64,000 nucleotides of DNA from Emiliania huxleyi CCMP1516 (Eukaryota > Haptophyta > Isochrysidales > Noelaerhabdaceae): contig NW_005198966.1 in NCBI RefSeq assembly GCF_000372725.1, forward strand, positions 1-64,000. The letters run 5' to 3'. Below, piece after piece: positions 19,220 through 31,289 of this stretch. Made by a program: the position numbers and the translations under genes. The stretch's first letter is position 1. The number at the start of each line of letters is the position of its first letter. The notes beneath the pieces are model-generated. The model did not search any database. It was not told the DNA's origin and saw nothing but the letters and a program-made list of their open reading frames with translations.

Positions 19220-19594
19220 CGTCCGAGAAGAGATGCGCGACACGCCACGAGGATTTCAGTGAGCGGACTGCCCGGGCGTCGACGAGCGGGCATCGACGAG
19301 GCAAAATCCATGAAACAGCACAGCGAGACGTTTCTCAACGTCGCCAACCCGTTGGGTTTCAGTACTTTGTGCGTGTCGGGGCCGCGCGGAACGGCTGAAA
19401 CTCGTCGTCGTCCAAGCGGCCGACGATCGCTCTCTCGTCAGCTGTGCGCGGTGTTGTGCGAGGGAGTTTGCTTGTAAAATTCTTTCACCTTTTCTTTTCT
19501 TCAGATGAGGCCACGGGTCCTGAGGCGGGCGAGGCGGTGCTCATCGCGTGCGCAGCGAATGCAGGGGCGGCTGAGTGCGAGTCCTCTCGAGTGC
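19220..19594. promoter_or_regulatory. upstream region with GTGCGAGGGAG/TAAAATTCTTT motif
   Basis: At 19441-19490 the phrase GTTGTGCGAGGGAGTTTG is followed by TTGTAAAATTCTTTCACC, the module also seen at 13.2 and 58.5 kb. An ATG follows at 19506 but its frame is short. A fragment of the introner core (GTCCTCTCGAGTGCTGGC) lies at about 19581. No gene is supported. Confidence 0.4.
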
Positions 19595-19609
19595 TGGCTG
19601 GAGCACGGG

Positions 19610-19935
19610 GGGTTGGTGGGCGTGTGGTGAACGTGTGGTGAACGTGTGGTGGGCGTGTGGTGGGCGTGTGGTGGGCGTGTGGTGGGCGTGTCGTTGGCAT
19701 CGTAGGCGTTCTCTCGGGGGCGCGGGAAGGTGAGGGAAGAATGACAGAGAGAGGAGGTAGAGGGGAGGACGAGAGGGCGAGGGGAGTTGAGAAGGAGGAG
19801 GAGAGGAGGAGGAGGAGAGGAGGGGAGGAGGAGGAGGAGGAGAAGAGGAGGGGAGGAGGAGGAGAGGCGAAGAGGAGGAGAGGAGGAGAAAGGAGAGGAG
19901 GGGAGAGGGGGAGAGGGGGAGAGGAGGGGGAGTGC
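19610..19935. repeat. tandem GTGGTGGGCGT units and a GAGGAGG purine tract
   Basis: About eight units of a 10-bp repeat (GTGGTGGGCG / GTGGTGAACG) span 19615-19695. An almost pure A/G tract of about 200 bases follows (19730-19935). Long frames through it on both strands are low-complexity artefacts. No gene was seen from here to 20233, apart from an unexplained coding-like segment near 20000-20130. Confidence 0.75.
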
Positions 19936-20204
19936 AGGGTTGCTGCGCCTTTTTTATGATTGAGTCGACGCACGAGACAGAGACGAGGGTGCCGCTCGGG
20001 CGGAGGAATGCGGCGGGGTTGGTGTTGGAGAGGGCCTTCTTCGAGAGCGGGCAGATGTACCTGGCACCCCGGGCCGGGCCTCGGGGCATGGAGGGCGGCG
20101 GCCTCGCTGCGCCTCTCGCTGAGCGGCGGTGCGTCTCGGCGGTGCGTCTCTTAGGGGGAGATGCGGGGAGATGCGGGGAGATGCGGCCACCATTTTTTCT
20201 TTTT

Positions 20205-20233
20205 CTGAGCGCAGTAAAATTCTTTTTCTCGTG
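20205..20233 (+). promoter_or_regulatory. AAAATTCTTTTTCTCG leader motif
   Basis: The motif AAAATTCTTTTTCTCG ends three to four bases before the start codon of the F-box/RCC1 gene. Its twin gene at 30631 (-) has GAATTTTTCTTTTTTCTCG at the same distance. Related motifs precede genes at 13290 and 50609. Confidence 0.55.
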
Positions 20234-21646
20234 ATGTCTGTTTGTCGCGCCGCTCGCCGCCTCGCCCCCGCCTCCACCGCCGCCGCCTCGCCCGACACGC
20301 CGCCGCCAACCCTCCTCGACCTCCCCACGGAGCTCATCGTGCGCGCCCTCTCTCGCTGCGACCCCGCCGACATCGCTCGCGTCGCGGCCGTCTCGCTGCT
20401 CTTTCACGACTCGCTCGCGGAGGAGGCCATCCGCTTGTGGGCGCAAGAGCGCGGCTTCGAGCTGCCGGCGCTGCCAGAGGGCGAGGGCTGTGCCGTGCGG
20501 TGGCTGTGCTGGTCGGCGCTGCTGCGCGAGTCCAACCCGCCGGCGAGGGCGGCGGCAGGCAACTTCCACAGCCTCTTCATCGACGGCGAGGGGTGGCTCT
20601 CGTCGTGCGGCGGGTTGCCGCCCATCTTTCCAGGGCTACTAGGTCACGGCGAAGACGTGACGCGGCTGAATACGCCGACCCGCCTCCCTCCGCTGGGCGG
20701 CGAGCGCGCCGTGAGCGTGTCGGCTGGAGACACCCACAGCCTCGCCCTCGCCGCCGACGGTGCCGTCTGGAGCTGGGGCCGTGGAGGCGACGGCCGGTTG
20801 GGCCACGGCGACACGCAATGCCAGCTGCTACCCAAGAAGGTCGAGGCCTTGGTTGACCAGCGCGTCGTCGCTGTGTCGGCTGGAGGTCTGCACAGCCTCG
20901 CAATGACCGCCGATGGAGAGGTCTGGAGCTGGGGCGGTGGAAGCTTTGGCAAGCTGGGCCACGGCGATGAGCAGCTCCAGTTGCATCCAAAGAAGATCGA
21001 GGCCTTGGCTGGCCAGCGTGTCGTTGCTGTGTCTGCTGGAGCCGACCACAGCATCGCCCTCACCGCCGACGGCGCTGTCTGGAGCTGGGGCTACGGAGAC
21101 CAAGTCCGGTTAGGCCACGGCGACGAGCAGCGCCAGCTGCTGCCGAAGAAGATCGAGGCCTTCGCTGGGCGGCGCGTGGTCGCTGTGTCGGCGGGATGCT
21201 ACCACAGCCTCGCCATCACCTCCAACGGCGCCGTCTGGAGCTGGGGCAGTGGAGCCCTTGGCCAGCTGGGCCACGGCGACGAGCAGAGCCAGTGGCTGCC
21301 AAAGAAGGTCGAGGCCTTGGCGGGGCGGCGCGTGATCGCTGTGCTGGTTGGAAGCGGCCACAGCCTCGCAATCACCACCGACGGCGGCCTCTGGAGCTGG
21401 GGCCAGGGAGGCTTTGGCAAGCTGGGCCACGGCGACCAGCAGGAGCAGCAGCTGCCCAAGAAGGTTGAGGCCTTGGTCGGGCGGCGCGTCGTCGCTGTGT
21501 CGGCTGGAACCAGCCACAGCCTCGCCGTCACCGCCGAAAACGCTGTCTTTGCCTGGGGCGAGGGCGAGACCGGCTGCCTAGGCCACGGAGAGGACCTGTC
21601 GAACCAGCTGCTGCCCAAGAAGATCGACGTGTGGGCGCGGGAATAG
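20234..21646 (+). CDS. F-box protein with RCC1 propeller
   Basis: A single-exon gene of 470 residues. An F-box-like helix pair lies near residues 25-75 (LLDLPTELIVRALSRCDPADIARVAAVS). A linker and seven RCC1 blades follow (repeats of SVSAGDTHSLALAADGAVWSWG and RLGHGD), ending HGEDLSNQLLPKKIDVWA. Members of this architecture would pair an SCF ubiquitin-ligase contact with a propeller that binds substrate. The substrate is unknown. It is a close paralogue of the minus-strand gene at 29213-30631, with some blades nearly identical at the DNA level. The start was chosen because it immediately follows the leader motif and matches the paralogue's start. Confidence 0.85.
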   Translation: MSVCRAARRLAPASTAAASPDTPPPTLLDLPTELIVRALSRCDPADIARVAAVSLLFHDSLAEEAIRLWAQERGFELPALPEGEGCAVRWLCWSALLRESNPPARAAAGNFHSLFIDGEGWLSSCGGLPPIFPGLLGHGEDVTRLNTPTRLPPLGGERAVSVSAGDTHSLALAADGAVWSWGRGGDGRLGHGDTQCQLLPKKVEALVDQRVVAVSAGGLHSLAMTADGEVWSWGGGSFGKLGHGDEQLQLHPKKIEALAGQRVVAVSAGADHSIALTADGAVWSWGYGDQVRLGHGDEQRQLLPKKIEAFAGRRVVAVSAGCYHSLAITSNGAVWSWGSGALGQLGHGDEQSQWLPKKVEALAGRRVIAVLVGSGHSLAITTDGGLWSWGQGGFGKLGHGDQQEQQLPKKVEALVGRRVVAVSAGTSHSLAVTAENAVFAWGEGETGCLGHGEDLSNQLLPKKIDVWARE

Positions 21647-22194
21647 GCGCCTCCTCCCGCATCTGTACTCGCGCCGGTCAGGCTCAATAGGTGGATGAGC
21701 ATGGCTGCGAGCTTCTAAAGCATGTGGCGAGAGATGTAGGATGTTAAGGAAACAAAAAAACGCTAGATGTCTACGTCTCAATATCCGCCGAGGAAACGTT
21801 GGGAAGAGGCACGAGGAGGGCGGCGACCTCGACCGACTATGGAGGACCCGTCACCAGACGACGCAGGGCAGACGACGGGGAGGCGGAGCAGACGCGCAGG
21901 GCGAGACGAGGGAGGGAGCAGGATGTTGCTGAGATCAGCAGGAGGATGTACGACGAGATTAGGAGCAGCAGGGACCCGAGGGACCATGTGGAAGATACGG
22001 CTAGTGCTAGTCCCCCATCGGGAGGACGACCCCGGCTAGTCGCCGACCATACACCCACAAAGAACCCTGCACAAAGACCGCAGGGCGGGGACCTGTTCCT
22101 TTTTACCCATCTCCTAGTAGAGGTGTCCGTTTTATTTATTTATTTACGTCTGAATATGTTAACAAGAGAGTTGTGTATGTCGGTGAAAAAACTC
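21647..22194. other. intergenic, no confident gene
   Basis: Short frames here (for example MSTSQYPPRKRW at 21767) are arginine-rich and not recognised. The phrase ACAAAGAACCCTGCACAAAG followed by GGGGACCTGTTCCTTTT (22068-22115) has a close match at 39615-39668, so it belongs to a dispersed repeat. A TTTATTTATTTA stretch lies at 22130. Confidence 0.35.
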
Positions 22195-22330
22195 TCACCC
22201 TCTGCTCCCCCTCCTCACCACGCCCGCGTCGCTCCCCTTCTCCGCAAAAGCCTCGAGGAGGCGCAGCACCTTCTCGCCCTGCATCTCAAGCGCCGAGATG
22301 CGCTCGATCGCCTCGCCAATCCGCTCCTTC
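22195..22330 (-). CDS. hypothetical C-terminal coiled-coil exon
   Basis: The minus strand reads AEEEKERIGEAIERISAL, then QGEKVLRLLEAFAEKGSD, and stops at 22195. Heptad-like spacing and acidic/basic balance suggest a coiled coil and real coding. Upstream exons were not identified. Two direct repeats (GGTGATTCTCCGGGTCAG / GGAGGTCATTCTCC) lie just upstream at 22396-22431. Confidence 0.35.
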
Positions 22331-22514
22331 TCCTCCTCAGCGCTCTTGAGCAGGGGGAGAGTGATAATAGGGGTGCTGAGGTGGAGGCTGGGTGGAGGTG
22401 ATTCTCCGGGTCAGTCTGGAGGTCATTCTCCACAATCTCCTGCGACAGTGGGCCTCGGTATCCTAGATGTTTTCAGCCCAAGTCCCAATACACAAAATAC
22501 AGACTTCCCATCTA

Positions 22515-22578
22515 GGGTCCAGCCGACACAGCGCGAGCGACGACGCGCCGCCCAGCGAAGGCCTCGACCTTCTTGCAC
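22515..22578 (-). pseudogene. RCC1-gene scrap
   Basis: About 60 bases on the minus strand match the RCC1 genes (KKVEAFAGRRVVA...VSAG), with an internal duplication of a few bases. There are no neighbouring blades. It is probably a leftover of a duplicated RCC1 copy. Confidence 0.5.
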
Positions 22579-22653
22579 GTGTAAGTGACGCCGCACACGT
22601 CGAACGAAGCCGGCATGTGTCCGCCCTGCGTTGTTGAAGGCTATATCACACAC

Positions 22654-22759
<106 letters not shown>

Positions 22760-23431
22760 CAGTTCATAAAAAATCGGACGGCGAGGGGGGCGGAAGGGCC
22801 CCCCGGGCGTGTCACATCCAGACCGAAACACAAGATTGCAGCCTTCGATTGGGCAGGTGCGCCGCCTTTCCCCTCGCCTCGCCGCCTCGCCCAGCGCGAC
22901 GCGGCGCGAGTTTAGTGCTGGTCGCGCGCAAAGCGCTGCCGCTTCGCCCACAACCAAAGACTGCAGCGAGCCCGCGTCAGCTGCCCGCCGTGCTGCGACC
23001 GCCGCGAGAGCGGCTCGTTCCGAGGCTCGAGCGACGCGAATCTGGAACAGTCGTATCGCGGGTGGAGCGCTGCCGCGCGCGCGGCCGGGTCGCCTCCATG
23101 CCTACTTCGCTCCCGCCCAAAAGGAGCCCGCACCCTGCTCATCCCGTTTTATGCTGCGGACGCTCGCCCGCCGCCGCCTGCGCCCTCGCAGATCCAAACC
23201 AACGTGAGCGAGGCGGGCGTGCCGCGGTGGATCCTTGGTGCTGAGCCTCAAGCTGCGTGCGCTGCGAGTAGGTGCGGCCCTCCTGAGCCTGCGACTAGCG
23301 AGCGAGATGCCCGGGATTACCCGAGATCGCTTCGAGACGCTATGGCACTTGCGCACTCTAGCACTCACCCTGATCCTCCGTATCTCATCAGCCGAGATTG
23401 CCCGAGATCACATCATCAAATCGTTGATTTA

Positions 23432-23803
23432 ATGCCGAGTCCCCAGATTCGTCCAACAGGTCTAGTCTTCGTGCAGATGATAGCAGCGCGGATCGTGATA
23501 GAGATGGACGACGGCATTGGCGACGATAGAGTTGCGACGGTGGTTCCGGAAGTTCCAGTTCCAGAAGCGGTTCCAGCGATTCCAGACGACATTCTTCGCT
23601 TGATAATGCAATTCAAGCATGCGAACTTCAAAAAGAGGTACGCTGCGGAACATTGGCCCCGAAGGATGCAAATGTTGGCAAGGAAAGAAGCGGAAAGGTT
23701 AAAACATGAGCAGAAGCGGGCCATTTGCCAGATGAAGTGCGCTTGTGTCTGGTTCATTGTCGCCTGTGGTGTCGTTCTCGCACTGTTCCTCTGTGGGTGT
23801 TAG
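23432..23803 (+). CDS. hypothetical small tail-anchored protein
   Basis: 123 residues from ATG 23432. The N-terminal half is acidic (IEMDDGIGDDRVATVVPE). A basic amphipathic segment follows (FKHANFKKRYAAEHWPRR), and then a single C-terminal hydrophobic helix (CVWFIVACGVVLALFLC). The order suggests a tail-anchored membrane protein. GC is lower than in the surroundings. The frame is open upstream to 23204, so the start is uncertain. No family is recognised. Confidence 0.45.
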   Translation: MPSPQIRPTGLVFVQMIAARIVIEMDDGIGDDRVATVVPEVPVPEAVPAIPDDILRLIMQFKHANFKKRYAAEHWPRRMQMLARKEAERLKHEQKRAICQMKCACVWFIVACGVVLALFLCGC

Positions 23804-24287
23804 CGTTGTTTGGTATTGACTCTCTCTATACTCGAGAATATTCCTCATATGAGGGGTTTTGACTCCCGGCTCCTGACGCTATCCCTGGCAGCTCTAATGA
23901 CCAGGATCAGTAGTGTTGTGATAGAGTCTCGCCCATACTAGCGCAGGAGCTGCCACGCTCGCCCGGACCGTCCCCTTCTGGGGCCGGTTCCGCAGCCCGC
24001 GAGAGCCGACAGCGGGGCCGTGCCGCGGGTGCCTACTGCCGAGTGCCACAAACACTGCGCCATCCCGCCATCACCTTACAGGCTGTCTTGTGACTTGTGA
24101 GTTGTGTGATGGTTGGGATGTCCAAACGCCACCACCTTAGCTCTTGCGACCTCAAACCCGCGAGCTGTATGGGTGGTCCTGACGTCGACACTGTTGTCCC
24201 TTATACTCGTGCAACAACCCGGTGGGGAAGGGTCCCGGGTCCCAGGCGCCATGGACCACACCCGGGAGGCGGGACTTGGGACATGGG
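23804..24287. other. upstream of the AlgH-like gene, no gene seen
   Basis: A short AT-richer stretch (23804-23940) is followed by GC-rich sequence. A first exon for the downstream gene, with a targeting peptide, could lie here but none can be fixed. Confidence 0.3.
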
Positions 24288-26687
<2,400 letters not shown>

Positions 26688-26937
26688 AGTCAGGCTCAGC
26701 GTCAAAAAGATAGTGGACCGACGAGCGTGCTCGCAAGAGCCGTGCTCAGTTTTATACGTCCGGCTGTTGACTGTTGGTGTTGCAAACACACGTGCGCGGC
26801 TAGCCACGCTGGCTCCCAACGGTCGCCCTCAAGCTCAACCGCTCTCCCTCCCGCTGAAGCGAGACCCTGCGCCCACGCCCCACCCCACGTGCCACGAGCC
26901 GTCGACGCGCGTCGGCGGCGATGAATACGCGCAGATC
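26688..26937. other. spacer between convergent genes, nothing seen
   Basis: It contains the 3' ends of the AlgH-like gene (+) and the membrane protein gene (-). No additional coding sequence is supported. Confidence 0.3.
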
Positions 26938-27983
26938 TCAGACTCTCGTGTCCTCCTCGTCGCGCCGCCTCGGCTTGCCGCCAAAGCAGCCGCACGACGC
27001 CATCAGGTTGAAGGCCCACGCAACCTTGCACAGCACAAAAGACAGGATGAGGACTGACGGAGGGAGGCCGTGCTGCAGGCTCCACGCGGCGAGGAACGCG
27101 GTCAGGCCGATCAGCGACCAGTAGGTGACTGCGATCCACCGCCGCGCCGGCCCGCTGCAGAGGGTGTTCCCGCAGTACTTTCGCGGCCCAAAGAAGAAGA
27201 CCATGGCCTGGATGCCTACGTGTTCAATACGCCAGCCTTAGGGCGGGAAGACGGTACTGTGCAGCGTTCTCAGAGCACCGTACAGTGAATACGGCGGACT
27301 ACAGCGGACTACAGCGGAGTACGTGTCTCTCGAGCGCTGCTGCTTGGGATACAAGAACACGTATTCCGCTTCTAGGACAGGATGCCCGCCACTGCACCGA
27401 TGGCGAAGACGACCAGGAAGGCCTCCACGCCGACCAGCGAGAGAAAGACGACGTCGAGGATCGCGCAGAGAGCGGAGACGCACACGCAGGTCATCATCCC
27501 AAACCACGGGTCGACGCCGCAGCAGCGGTCGCGCCTCGGCTCCGCCTCTGCCTCGGCCTTCCGCCCCGGCTGCCGCTGCTGCGGCTGCGGCGGCGGCTGA
27601 AGCGCTCGCGCACTCCCACTCTCCCGCGCTGCGGTGCCGCGACCGCGAGCGGCGCCCAGCTGCTGACTGCTGCGACCGAGGGCGGCGCTCCTTGCCCGGT
27701 CGAGCGCCGCCCGCGAGCCACTCGAGCTCCGGGCGCGCTCGAGCGCGGCGGCGGACCGCGCAGACGGCGCCGACGCCATCTCCGTTGTGCGCTGCGACTG
27801 CGGTGCTGCCCACGCTGGCAGCTGCGGCTCTGGCGCCGGCTCGCGCGCCGGTGGCGCCGGCTGCGGCTCTGGCGCCGGCGGCTCTGGTGCCGGCTGCAGC
27901 TGCGCCGACGACGCTTGGCGGAGCGAGGACCACTCGCTAGCGGCTGCTTCACCGGTGGCCGCGTTGCTGGTCTTGCGAGGCAT
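26938..27983 (-). CDS. hypothetical four-helix membrane protein
   Basis: Exons 27983-27386 and 27215-26938 give 291 residues. The N-terminal 130 residues are disordered, rich in Pro/Glu/Ala/Arg. Four hydrophobic helices follow (VCVSALCAILDVVFLSLV, FLVVFAIGAVAGIQAMVFFF, YWSLIGLTAFLAAWS, VLILSFVLCKVAWAFNLM) with cysteines before and between them, and a basic/acidic tail. The layout resembles MARVEL-like or other small tetraspan proteins, but no family is certain. The only intron is an introner insertion with a GC donor in the second helix. Its removal gives an unbroken membrane segment, which strongly supports the splice. Confidence 0.7.
27216..27385 (-). mobile_element. MITE-like introner, copy C
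   Basis: A 170-bp intron with a GC donor. Exon-derived GCATCC is repeated at both ends. Terminal inverted repeats are CTAGAAGCGGAATACG at the donor side and CTACGTGTTCAATACG (plus strand) at the acceptor side. The core CTCGAGAG is shared with copies A and D. Its orientation relative to the host gene is the same as copies A and D. Confidence 0.85.
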
Positions 27984-28267
27984 CAGAGAGAGTCTCTGAA
28001 CCTGAGGCTGTCCACAAGTAGAGCACCGCTTCCCTCGCGGCAATGGGCGAAAGAAAAATATCAGGGAAAAAAGAAGCAGGTTCCGCTCGGAACCTAGGCT
28101 GTCCACAAGTAGAGCACCTGCAATGGGCGGCAAGAAAAAATCCGGCTTCGATGATTAAGAAGAAAAAGAAGCGAGACGTTGCGCTGGCGCTCTCTCTGCT
28201 CCCTGCCAACCCCAGCCCCGCCACCGCACACCGACTCTTTCGCGGCCCCGGTCCGGCGCATTCGCCG
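27984..28267. promoter_or_regulatory. divergent promoter region with a duplicated leader
   Basis: It lies between the membrane protein (-) and the deaminase (+). The phrase AGGCTGTCCACAAGTAGAGC, followed by CAATGGGCG and an A-rich AAGAAAAA, occurs twice (from 27999 and 28091). The second copy could encode a short upstream peptide (MGGKKKSGFDD). The duplication may be a tandem promoter or leader. Confidence 0.5.
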
Positions 28268-28852
28268 ATGGACGACGCCGCCCTCATGGACCTCGCCCTC
28301 TCGGAGGCCGCGGCCGCCCTCGAGGCGGGCGAGGTACCTGTCGGCTGCGTCTTTGCGCACCCGGCGCGCGGTGTCATCGGCAGAGGCCGCAACAACACCG
28401 TGGCGTCGCGGAACGGCACGCGGCACGCCGAGCTCGAGGCGATCGACCGGATGCTCGACGTCGACGGCGTGCCGCCCGAGTCGGTCGCCGAGTGCACGCT
28501 GTACGTCACCGTCGAGCCGTGCCTGATGTGCGCGTCGGCGCTGCGGCAGCTGCGCGTGTCGCGCGTGGTGTTCGGCGCGGCGAACGACAAGTTTGGCGGC
28601 TGCGGCTCCGTCCTCTCCCTGCACGCCGACGACGGAGCGAGCGCCGCTGGCGACCCGCCCTACCCCGCCGTGGGCGGCGTGAGGAAGGCAGAGGCGGTGG
28701 CGCTGCTGCGGCTCTTTTACGCGCAGGAGAACCAGAATGCGCCGCAGCCGCAGAAGCGCACGCGCAAGCAGCTCGAGCTCGGCGCCGAGGCGGCGAGGGA
28801 AACGCAGCACCTGCCCGGGAGCGAGCGAGGAGGGAGAGAACCAGACTCGTAG
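28268..28852 (+). CDS. ADAT2: tRNA adenosine deaminase, ADAT2/TadA type
   Basis: An intronless gene of 194 residues from ATG 28268. In-frame upstream Mets would add a basic leader (MIKKKKKRD). The zinc site is complete: HAE in GTRHAELEAIDRM and PCxxC in VEPCLMCASALRQL. Other family landmarks are EVPVGCVFAH, GRGRNNT and VVFGAANDKFGGCGS. The known enzyme converts A34 to inosine in tRNA anticodons, acting with ADAT3 in eukaryotes. GGCGSV matches the ADAT2 rather than the ADAT3 type, which has a changed catalytic Glu. The C-terminal 35 residues are a charged, low-complexity tail. The leader could direct the protein to an organelle, where a bacterial-like TadA acts alone. That is unresolved. Confidence 0.88.
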   Translation: MDDAALMDLALSEAAAALEAGEVPVGCVFAHPARGVIGRGRNNTVASRNGTRHAELEAIDRMLDVDGVPPESVAECTLYVTVEPCLMCASALRQLRVSRVVFGAANDKFGGCGSVLSLHADDGASAAGDPPYPAVGGVRKAEAVALLRLFYAQENQNAPQPQKRTRKQLELGAEAARETQHLPGSERGGREPDS

Positions 28853-29212
28853 TGTGCCTCGCGATTGTGCTTTTCACTGCTGTGCACAGGTTTTATGTGC
28901 AAAATTGTGGACGGAGAAACACTGTAAAGCCGTCAGGGTGGCGTGCGCCGCTCTAGCACACGCTCGGGCCTCTTGCTCGGGCCTCTTGCTGCTTTTGGCC
29001 TAGTAAAAAGTACCCAGCACCAGGGGTGTGAATGGGAGGTGCACACGCCTCACGCGCACGCGGCACGGCTGCGCTCCCACGCACACGGACCGGACACGGT
29101 TCACGGAGCCGCCATGCAAGAGGTCGCCTCGACCCGCGCGCTCTCCGCCCCCCCCTCCGCGCGTGCAGACGTCTAGGCACACGCAAATGGCCACGCCGCC
29201 TCGCGCGTCCTC
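28853..29212. other. spacer between convergent genes, no gene seen
   Basis: The stretch GGCCTCTTGCTCGGGCCTCTTGC near 28970 is a short tandem duplication. No coding feature is supported. Confidence 0.3.
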
Positions 29213-30631
29213 TCACCGTCCTGGCGCCCACGCCTCGATCTTCTTGGGCAGCAGCTGGTTCGACAGGTCCTCTCCGTGGCCTAGGCAGCTGTCGTTGCCC
29301 TTGCCCCAGGCAAAGACGGCGTCGGCGGTAGTGGCGAGGCTGTGCCATGCTCCCGATGAAACAGCGACGACGCGCTGGCCAGCTAAGGCCTCGATCTTCT
29401 TCGGCAGCAGCTGGCGCTGCTCGTCGCCGTGGCCCAACCGGCCTTGGTCTCCGTAGCCCCAGCTCCAGACAGCGCCGTCGGCGGTGAGGGCGATGCTGTG
29501 GTCGGCTCCAGCAGACACAGCAACGACGCGCTGGCCAGCCAAGGCCTCGATCTTCTTTGGATGCAACTGGAGCTGCTCATCGCCGTGGCCCAGCTTGCCA
29601 AAGCTTCCACCGCCCCAGCTCCAGAGGGCTCCGTCGGCGGTGATGGCGAGGCTGTGGTAGCATCCCGCCGACACAGCGACCACGCGCCGCCCAGCAAAGG
29701 CCTCGATCTTCTTTGGCAGCAGCTGGTGCTGCTGGTTGCCGTGGCCCAACCGGCCTTGGTCTCCGTAGCCCCAGCTCCAGACAGCGCCGTCGGCGGTGAG
29801 GGCAAGGCAGCGGGTGCCTCCAGCCGACACAGCGACGACATGCTGGCCAGCAAAGGCCTCGACCTGCTTCGGCAGCAGCTGGTCCTGCGTGTCGCCGTGG
29901 CCCAACCGGCCGTAGGCGCCCCAGCCCCAGCTCCAGACGGCTCCTTCGGCGGTGAGGGCGAGGTTGTGGTACAGCCCAGCCGACACAGCGACGACGCGCT
30001 GGCCAGCCAACGCCTCGATCTTCTTTGGCTGCCACTCGGCCTGCGCGTCGCCGTGGCCCAACCGACCAAAGCCTTCACAGCCCCAGCTCCAGAGGGCGCC
30101 GTCGGCGGAGAGGGCGAGGCTGTGGGTGTCTCCAGCCGACACGCTCACGGCGCGCTCGCCGCCCAGCGGAGGGAGGCGGGTCGGCGTGTTGAGCTGCGTC
30201 ACGCCCTCGCCGTGGCCGAGTAGTCCCGGCGTCCAGATCTCAGCCTTGCCGCACGACGAGAGCCGCCCCTCGCCGTCCATGAAGAGGCTGTGCTGCCAGC
30301 CTGCCGCCGCCCTCGCCGGCGGGTTGGACTCGCACAGCAACGCCGAATAGCACAGCCACCGCACGGCGCACCCCTCGCCCTCTGGCAGCGCCGGCAGCTC
30401 GAAGCCGCGCTCCTGCGCCCACAAGCGGATGGCCTCCACCGCGAGAGAGGCGTGGAAGAGCAGCGAGATGGCCGCGACGCGAGCGATGTCGGCGGGGTCG
30501 CAGCGAGAGAGGGCGCGCACGATGAGCTCCGTGGGGAGGTCGAGGAGGCGGGCGGGCGGCGGCGTGTCTGGCGATGGCGCGGCGGTGGCGGCGGAGGCGA
30601 GGCGGCGCGAGCGGCGCGACGGGGCAGACAT
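29213..30631 (-). CDS. F-box protein with RCC1 propeller, second copy
   Basis: A single exon of 472 residues starting MSAPSRRSRRLASAATA, an arginine-rich N-terminus that could be a nuclear signal. An F-box (LLDLPTELIVRALSRCD) and seven RCC1 blades follow, ending GEDLSNQLLPKKIEAWAP. It is a twin of the 20234-21646 gene. The block GDEQLQLHPKKIEALAGQ through the following blade is identical in protein apart from one residue, far more alike than other blades, which suggests gene conversion. The leader GAATTTTTCTTTTTTCTCG sits just before the start, as in its twin. Confidence 0.85.
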   Translation of the reverse strand: MSAPSRRSRRLASAATAAPSPDTPPPARLLDLPTELIVRALSRCDPADIARVAAISLLFHASLAVEAIRLWAQERGFELPALPEGEGCAVRWLCYSALLCESNPPARAAAGWQHSLFMDGEGRLSSCGKAEIWTPGLLGHGEGVTQLNTPTRLPPLGGERAVSVSAGDTHSLALSADGALWSWGCEGFGRLGHGDAQAEWQPKKIEALAGQRVVAVSAGLYHNLALTAEGAVWSWGWGAYGRLGHGDTQDQLLPKQVEAFAGQHVVAVSAGGTRCLALTADGAVWSWGYGDQGRLGHGNQQHQLLPKKIEAFAGRRVVAVSAGCYHSLAITADGALWSWGGGSFGKLGHGDEQLQLHPKKIEALAGQRVVAVSAGADHSIALTADGAVWSWGYGDQGRLGHGDEQRQLLPKKIEALAGQRVVAVSSGAWHSLATTADAVFAWGKGNDSCLGHGEDLSNQLLPKKIEAWAPGR

Positions 30632-30920
30632 CGCGAGAAAAAAGAAAAATTCGCCGCCGGTGAGTTTATGACTGCACTCCAAGTGCTCCAAGTGCTCTTG
30701 TCCTAAGGGTGTGGGGGCGCGGAGGACTTGTTGGCGAGCCAAAATGGTGATGTCCGAGGCGCTGCGCTAGGCTCAGAGCGAGTTCGCGCTGCGCTAGGCT
30801 CAGACGGCGAGTTCGCGCTAGCCGCTGCGCTAGGCTCACAGACGGAGACGGCGAGTGGGAGTGCGCTGCGATAGCGAGGGAGGGCGAGACGAACGAGTGG
30901 TCCCGTACCATGCGGAATCG
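30632..30920. repeat. upstream repeats: GAGCACTTGGAGCACTTGG phrase and CGCTGCGCTAGGCTCA units
   Basis: On the minus strand the phrase GAGCACTTGGAGCACTTGGA then GTGCAGTCAT (30664-30695) has a near-identical partner on the plus strand at 59078-59112. Further up, GCTGCGCTAGGCTCA and GGCGAGTTCGCGCT repeat three times (30765-30860). No gene was found. Confidence 0.65.
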
Positions 30921-31289
30921 ACCCTATCCAGTGCTTTCAAGTGCTCAAGAAAGAAAAGGACAGACTCAGACAGCTGAGACAGCGGACAGCGGTGCAGATG
31001 GACAGGTCTCTCAGGTGACAGGTGTGTGCACGGACACACTCAGACGGACGCAGCAGTGGACCGGGCCGCGTGCTGCCGTGTGCACCGAGCTCCGAGGGGC
31101 CGCGTGGTCCGCGCCGCCACGCCGGCCGCGGCCACAAGAGTCGCGAACGCCGGTGCACGCGCCAGAGCCCAGAGGAGCGGCGGCACCCCCGCGTGCGCGG
31201 CCTGCGTGCGGCGCGGTGTTCGTCTCTCTTCGCGCAAATCTGGCCGTCTGTACCCAAAAGCAGTATATGACGGCGAGGCGGCGGGGCGG
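30921..31289. other. no gene seen
   Basis: GC-rich sequence without a supported reading frame. Frames on both strands have shadow-like arginine/proline composition. Confidence 0.3.

Noticed and set aside
19541-20569. A 342-codon minus-strand frame.
   Set aside because: It runs through the purine tract and antisense to the F-box/RCC1 gene, and its composition is low complexity.
30735-30748. On the minus strand, ACCATTTTGGCTC upstream of the F-box/RCC1 gene resembles part of the dinoflagellate spliced leader.
   Set aside because: Only about 12 bases match, the adjoining bases differ, and no other gene in the window has it. Gene density, mixed strand use and the TTAGGG-type tract argue against a dinoflagellate, so chance is likely.
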